Positions 7,292 through 10,610 of a stretch of DNA of 10,610 nt are shown here, in pieces. Under the pieces are notes generated by a model. That model worked only from the letters and a program-made list of their open reading frames with translations, was not told where the DNA came from and ran no database searches. Positions within the stretch are counted from its first letter, which is position 1. Each line of letters starts with the position of its first letter. The DNA is from an uncultured Caulobacter sp. (lineage in GTDB: Bacteria > Pseudomonadota > Alphaproteobacteria > Caulobacterales > Caulobacteraceae): NCBI GenBank assembly GCA_937991555.1, contig CALKHU010000220.1, forward strand, positions 1-10,610, written 5' to 3'. A program made the position numbers and the translations under genes.

Positions 7292-7380
7292 AACATTGAA
7301 GCCCGGCGTCCTTGAGACCATCTTGGAGCCGAAACGTTGACCCCGGACCGGCCGCCCGCGCCGGCCTCACGGAAGCCTGC

Positions 7381-8271
7381 ATGTCCCTGATCGGCGAAAC
7401 GCCCCTCCCCGAAGACCTCATCAAGGAAGGTTCCGACGCGACCTTCATGGCCGACGTCGTCGAGGCCTCCCGGACCCAGCCCGTCATCGTCGACTTCTGG
7501 GCCACCTGGTGCGGCCCCTGCCGCCAGCTGACTCCCGTGCTGGAGAAGGTGGTCCGCGAGGCGAAGGGCGCGGTGAAGCTCGTCAAGATCGACGTCGACC
7601 GCAATCCGGGCTTCGCCGGCCAGCTGCGCGTGCAGTCGATCCCGACCGTCTACGCCTTCGTCGACGGCCAGCCGGTGACCGGTTTCCAGGGCGCCCAGCC
7701 GGAGAGCGAGATCCGTCGCTTCATCGACCGTCTCGCCGGCCCCCCGCCGGCCTCGGAGATCGACGAGGTCCTCGCCCAGGCGAAGGAGTCCTTCGACCTC
7801 GGCGACATGGGCGGCGCGGCCCAGGGCTACGCGTCGGTGCTGCAGATGGACCCGACGAACCCGCGGGCCCTCGGCGGCCTGGCCCGCTGCTACATCGCCG
7901 GCGGCGACATGGACCAGGCGGCGGAGATCGTCGCCATGGCCGCGCCGGAGGCGAAGGATCCGGACCTCGACGCCGCCCGGGCGGCCGTGGCCCTCGCCCG
8001 GAGCGCCTCGGCCGAGACCGCCGCCTTCGAGCAGGCGCTGGCCCGCGATCCGGACGATCACCAGGCCCGTTTCGACCTCGCCGGGGCCCTCGCCGGCCAG
8101 GGTCGCTTCGGGGACGCCGCCGACCAGTTGCTGACCATCATCGAGCGCGACCGGTCGTGGAACGACGAGGCGGCGCGCAAGCAACTTCTGCAGGTGTTCG
8201 AGGCCGCCGGCGCGACCTCGGACGTGGCCAGGCAGGGACGCCGGCGGCTGTCGGCGATCCTGTTCAGCTAG
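7381..8271 (+). CDS. cnoX: CnoX chaperedoxin (YbbN): thioredoxin domain plus TPR-like repeats
   Basis: This 296-residue cytoplasmic protein pairs an N-terminal thioredoxin fold (about 18-120) with a C-terminal helical, TPR-like region (about 124-296). In characterised family members the protein acts as a holdase that protects clients from oxidation and hands them to GroEL/DnaK. The active site is WCGPC (43-47) within the VDFWATWCGPC run, with cis-Pro at SIPT (P88). Thus the redox-active CxxC is intact, as in Caulobacter CnoX and unlike Escherichia coli CnoX, which lacks a working CxxC. The AEIDEVL-type linker is followed by helical pairs at about 130-155, 160-188, 195-220 and 226-255. The tail DVARQGRRRLSAILF (281-295) is a family signature. 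The ATG at 7381 has GGAAG five bases upstream; an earlier in-frame ATG (7312) would add 23 residues with no family match. It is probably in an operon with the next gene, 10 bases downstream. Confidence 0.94.
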   Translation: MSLIGETPLPEDLIKEGSDATFMADVVEASRTQPVIVDFWATWCGPCRQLTPVLEKVVREAKGAVKLVKIDVDRNPGFAGQLRVQSIPTVYAFVDGQPVTGFQGAQPESEIRRFIDRLAGPPPASEIDEVLAQAKESFDLGDMGGAAQGYASVLQMDPTNPRALGGLARCYIAGGDMDQAAEIVAMAAPEAKDPDLDAARAAVALARSASAETAAFEQALARDPDDHQARFDLAGALAGQGRFGDAADQLLTIIERDRSWNDEAARKQLLQVFEAAGATSDVARQGRRRLSAILFS

Positions 8272-8281
8272 GGAGCGCGCC

Positions 8282-8938
8282 ATGCCCACGGGATACCGCA
8301 AGGCCGTCGACCTGCCGCTGGCCATCCCCGTGTTCCCGCTGGACGGCGCGCTGCTGCTGCCGGGCGGCCAGCTGCCGCTCAACATCTTCGAGCCGCGCTA
8401 CCTGAACATGGTCGACGACGCCATGGCCGGCGACCGCCTGATCGGCATGGTCCAGACCCGCGGCGGCGGCCGCGAGGCGCCCGCGCTGGCCCAGGTCGGC
8501 TGTGTCGGCAAGGTCACCAGCTTCGCTGAGACGAGCGACGGCCGCTACCTGATCACCCTCACCGGCGTCTGCCGTTTCCGGGTCGGGGAGGAGTTGCCGG
8601 TGCGCACGCCCTACCGCCAGGTCCGGGCCGACTTCGCGCCGTTCGAGATCGACCTGCACCCCGGCGAGCAGAGCAGCGCCGCGCTCGACCGCGAGGGCTT
8701 CCTCGCCGCCCTCGGCCACTATCTGGAGCACCGCGGGCTCGGCATCGAGTGGGAGTCGGCCGAGGCCGCGCCGGTCGACGCCCTGATCAACAGCCTGGCC
8801 ATGGGCCTGCCGTTCGATCCGGCCGAGAAGCAGGCGCTGCTCGAGGCGGTGACGCTGGAGGATCGCGCCGCGACCCTGACCGCCCTGCTGGAGATCGACG
8901 CGGCGGGCGGAGACGGCGAACCGCCCGCGGTGCAGTAG
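8282..8938 (+). CDS. Lon substrate-binding (LON N-terminal) domain protein without protease
   Basis: This 218-residue cytoplasmic protein consists only of a domain like the N-terminal substrate-binding part of Lon protease. The AAA+ ATPase and the Ser-Lys protease are both missing, as is normal for this family; length is complete. Conserved blocks are IPVFPLDGALLLPGGQLPLNIFEPRYL (read as 15-41), GCVGKVTSFAETSDGRYLITLTG (73-95), and a helical C-terminal half (about 135-205) with the AMGLPFDPAEKQALLE segment (173-188). The role is unproven; it may bind unfolded or damaged substrates or serve as an adaptor. SD site GGGAG (8271-8275) overlaps the last base of the cnoX stop codon and sits six bases before the ATG. 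This strongly suggests co-transcription and coupling with cnoX. Confidence 0.93.
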   Translation: MPTGYRKAVDLPLAIPVFPLDGALLLPGGQLPLNIFEPRYLNMVDDAMAGDRLIGMVQTRGGGREAPALAQVGCVGKVTSFAETSDGRYLITLTGVCRFRVGEELPVRTPYRQVRADFAPFEIDLHPGEQSSAALDREGFLAALGHYLEHRGLGIEWESAEAAPVDALINSLAMGLPFDPAEKQALLEAVTLEDRAATLTALLEIDAAGGDGEPPAVQ

Positions 8939-8956
8939 CCGCCGGCCGCCCGGGAG

Positions 8957-8964
8957 GCTAGAAG
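8957..8964 (+). promoter_or_regulatory. Possible -10 element just upstream of the Trm112 gene
   Basis: GCTAGAAG (8957-8964) matches the GCTAxAxx -10 pattern and begins 15 bases before the ATG at 8972, nearly the same geometry as at the deacylase gene. The nearest SD-like GGGAGG (8952-8957) is 14 bases from the ATG, too far for normal use. A leaderless or very short-leader transcript is possible. No convincing -35 is visible. Confidence 0.3.
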
Positions 8965-8971
8965 TCCGGAC

Positions 8972-9160
8972 ATGAACGAGAACGCCACGCCCAAGGTCGA
9001 CCCGCGCCTGCTGGAGACCCTCGTCTGCCCGGTCACCCACGGGCCGCTGACCTACGACCGCGAGAAGGGCGAACTGGTCAGCGCCGGCGCCAGGCTCGCC
9101 TATCCGATCCGGGACGGCGTCCCGATCATGCTGCCCGAAGAGGCCCGGGCGCTCGACTGA
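8972..9160 (+). CDS. Trm112 family protein (YcaR-like)
   Basis: This 62-residue protein is a bacterial Trm112/YcaR homologue. In eukaryotes and archaea Trm112 is the activating subunit of several methyltransferases that modify tRNA, rRNA and release factors. The role of the bacterial form is less clear. The family pattern is evident: LLETLVCPVTHGPL (13-26), YDREKGELVS (28-37) and the C-terminal ARLAYPIRDGVPIMLPEEAR (40-59). Only one cysteine (C19) remains of the zinc-type CPxC pair, with Thr22 at the second place. This is common in proteobacterial members, so zinc binding through this motif is unlikely. It lies 33 bases after the Lon-domain gene and may share its transcript or use its own promoter. 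Confidence 0.9.
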   Translation: MNENATPKVDPRLLETLVCPVTHGPLTYDREKGELVSAGARLAYPIRDGVPIMLPEEARALD

Positions 9161-9202
9161 CCCCCCGCGCGGCCGGCGCGAGATGGCCCGGACGCGGAAG
9201 GC

Positions 9203-10456
9203 CTAAAGCACCTCGCCCTTCAGCAGCCGCGGCAGGTCGCCGACGGCCCCGCCGGCCTCGTGCATGAAGAAGCGCCGCGCCGGCGCGACGCGGTTCACCG
9301 CCGCCATGCCGACGCCGCGCGCCAGGCGGACCAGCGGGTTATCGTTCGAGAACAGCCAGACGAAGGCGTCCATGCCCGCCGCCAGGGTCATGGTGTCGAA
9401 CCGTCGCCAGGCGGCGTAGCGATCGAGCACGGCCTCGCTGCCGATGTCCTCGCCCAGGCGCGTGGCCTCGACCAGCACCTCGGCCAGCGCGGCCGCGCCC
9501 TTGAGGCCGAGGTTCAGGCCCTGGCCGGCGATCGGATGTACGCCGTGCGCCGCGTCGCCGAGCAGCGCGATGCGCCGGGCCGTGAAACGCTCGGCGATCG
9601 ACAGGCTCAGCGGGTAGCTGAACACCGGCCCGACCACCTCGACCCGGCCGAGGAACTCGCCGAAGCGGCGGTTCAGATGGGCCATGAACACCTCCGGCCG
9701 GGCCGCCTTCAGCGCCTCGGCGCGGTCGCGCTTCTCGGTCCAGACCAGACTGGCGCGGTTCTCGGTCAACGGCAGGATGGCGAACGGCCCGCCCGGCAGG
9801 AAGTACTCGTGGGCCACGCCGCCGTGCGGCTGTTCCAGCTTCACCGTGCAGACCACGCCCGACTGCGGATAGTCCCAGCCGACGGCGTCGATGCCGGCCG
9901 CCGCCCGCACCGGCGAACCGCGGCCCTCGGCTCCCACCACCAGCGGCGCCCGGAGGGTCTCGCCGTCGGCGAGGCGGACGACGCCCGCCGGACCGTCGAC
10001 CTCCACCCCGACCACCCGCGCCGGCGCGATGACGCGGATGCCGGCGGTCTCGACCGCCTCGGCCAGGGCGGCGCGGGTGCGGCGGTTCTCGATCATGTAG
10101 CCGAGCGGCTCGCCGGCCACGCGGTCGGCGATCTCGGCGGCGTCGAAATGCAGGAAGAACGGCGTCTGCCCGGGCGTGGCGGCGCCCGGCGAGCGACCGT
10201 CGGTGACCAGGATGTGGTCCATCCGCTGGGCGTGCGGCTCCATCAGCGGGGCCAGGCCCAGCGTGCGCCACTGCCGGAAGCAGGAGAAGGCGATCGCCGA
10301 CGACCGGCCGTCGAAGGTCGGGGCCAGCTGCCGCTCGAACGGCGTGGGGTCGATCAGCACGGGCTCCAGCCCGCCGCTCTTCAGGGCGAGGGCGAGGGTC
10401 GCGCCGGCCATGCCGGCGCCGGCGATCAGCACGTCGGCGTCAAAACGCTGGGTCAT
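9203..10456 (-). CDS. UbiH/UbiF/Coq6-family FAD-dependent ubiquinone-pathway hydroxylase
   Basis: This 417-residue class A flavin monooxygenase probably hydroxylates the ring of a ubiquinone precursor using FAD, NAD(P)H and O2. The dinucleotide motif GAGMAG (13-18) is followed by the acidic end of strand 2 (LIDP, 34-37). The family segment DGRSSAIA is at 49-56. The second FAD/NADPH motif reads GAEGRGSPVR (175-184), with Glu in place of the usual Asp. The third, GDAAHGVHPIAGQGLNLGLKG, runs from 300 to 320 and is intact. A C-terminal helical part (340-417) includes the usual RYAAWRRFD run (346-354). Which ring carbon is attacked cannot be told; alphaproteobacteria use UbiH, UbiF, UbiL or UbiM forms. 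There is no SD site in the 20 bases before the ATG; the stop of the upstream gene is one base away (TGA-C-ATG), so translation is probably coupled. It converges on the Trm112 gene. Confidence 0.93.
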   Translation of the reverse strand: MTQRFDADVLIAGAGMAGATLALALKSGGLEPVLIDPTPFERQLAPTFDGRSSAIAFSCFRQWRTLGLAPLMEPHAQRMDHILVTDGRSPGAATPGQTPFFLHFDAAEIADRVAGEPLGYMIENRRTRAALAEAVETAGIRVIAPARVVGVEVDGPAGVVRLADGETLRAPLVVGAEGRGSPVRAAAGIDAVGWDYPQSGVVCTVKLEQPHGGVAHEYFLPGGPFAILPLTENRASLVWTEKRDRAEALKAARPEVFMAHLNRRFGEFLGRVEVVGPVFSYPLSLSIAERFTARRIALLGDAAHGVHPIAGQGLNLGLKGAAALAEVLVEATRLGEDIGSEAVLDRYAAWRRFDTMTLAAGMDAFVWLFSNDNPLVRLARGVGMAAVNRVAPARRFFMHEAGGAVGDLPRLLKGEVL

Positions 10457-10457
10457 G

Positions 10458-10610
10458 TCAGTAAGGCACGTCAGAGGGCGCGGACTGCGCCGGGGGCCGC
10501 TGGCCGTCGAGAATGTCGCCGACCGGATCGGCCGACGGCGCCGGGCGGGAGGGCGTCGGCGTCGGCGTCGCCGGACGCGGTCGGGCGGGCGCGGCGGGAG
10601 CCGGCGTCGC
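10458..10610 (-). CDS. C-terminal end of an unidentified Pro/Ala-rich protein (partial)
   Basis: A minus-strand frame is open from the window edge to the TGA at 10460-10458, giving the last 50 residues of a protein. It is dominated by Pro, Ala, Thr and Arg, with a TPTPTP run encoded by three tandem copies of a six-base unit (10552-10569). It ends in DPVGDILDGQRPPAQSAPSDVPY (last 23 residues). Such low-complexity tails are flexible linkers or surface tails and do not identify the family. The reading is supported by its codon composition and by the one-base spacing to the hydroxylase start, which suggests one operon. The rest of the gene lies beyond the window. Confidence 0.7.
   Translation of the reverse strand, partial: ATPAPAAPARPRPATPTPTPSRPAPSADPVGDILDGQRPPAQSAPSDVPY

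Noticed and set aside
5840..8405. Long shadow frames of 300-540 residues over the DUF6065, deacylase and cnoX genes
   Set aside because: They contradict frames with recognisable families and start sites, and carry only Arg/Gly/Ala-rich low-complexity sequence.
9161..9202. Terminator between the convergent Trm112 and hydroxylase genes
   Set aside because: The GC-rich 42-base gap has only weak short pairings and no T-tract on either strand.

Overview
The window is high-GC DNA (roughly 70% by eye) with strong G/C third-position bias, densely packed housekeeping genes and Shine-Dalgarno sites of the GGAG type. The gene set is an active-site-bearing CnoX, a trans-editing Ala-tRNA(Pro) deacylase, a Lon-N-like protein, a one-cysteine Trm112, a UbiH/Coq6-type hydroxylase and an MHYT-GGDEF-EAL protein. 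Together these point to an alphaproteobacterium, most likely of the Caulobacterales (Caulobacter/Phenylobacterium type). That placement is inferred from gene content and protein similarity remembered from the families, not from a search.

Left part (1-5640). After about 150 bases with no gene I can support, there is a leftward AI-2E/PerM-family membrane permease (150-1340). It is divergent from a rightward HerA/VirB4-like ATPase of the DUF853 (YjgR) family (1461-2993). The 120-bp gap between them holds a probable promoter embedded in a perfect 9-bp inverted repeat. The ATPase converges on a leftward MHYT-PAS-GGDEF-EAL cyclic-di-GMP protein (3162-5624), with a bidirectional hairpin terminator between them.

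Middle (5640-6780). A tRNA-Gly(GCC) with encoded CCA is transcribed leftward and is followed by an intrinsic terminator; a plausible promoter lies upstream. Next comes a leftward gene of unknown function, DUF6065 (5950-6699).

Right part (6788-10610). Four rightward genes form a translation and protein-quality-control group: ProXp-ala-type deacylase, CnoX chaperedoxin, a Lon substrate-binding-domain protein and Trm112. They converge on a leftward FAD-dependent ubiquinone-pathway hydroxylase (9203-10456). That gene starts one base after the stop of an upstream leftward gene, of which only a proline/alanine-rich C-terminus is visible (10458-10610).

I see no insertion sequence, phage gene, CRISPR array, toxin-antitoxin pair or other obvious accessory system. 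The window looks like ordinary core chromosome. The most rewarding points are the unknown DUF6065 protein, the proteostasis cluster, the inverted repeat at the DUF853 promoter and the missing inhibitory site in the GGDEF domain. The long open frames opposite the real genes are artefacts of GC-rich codon usage.
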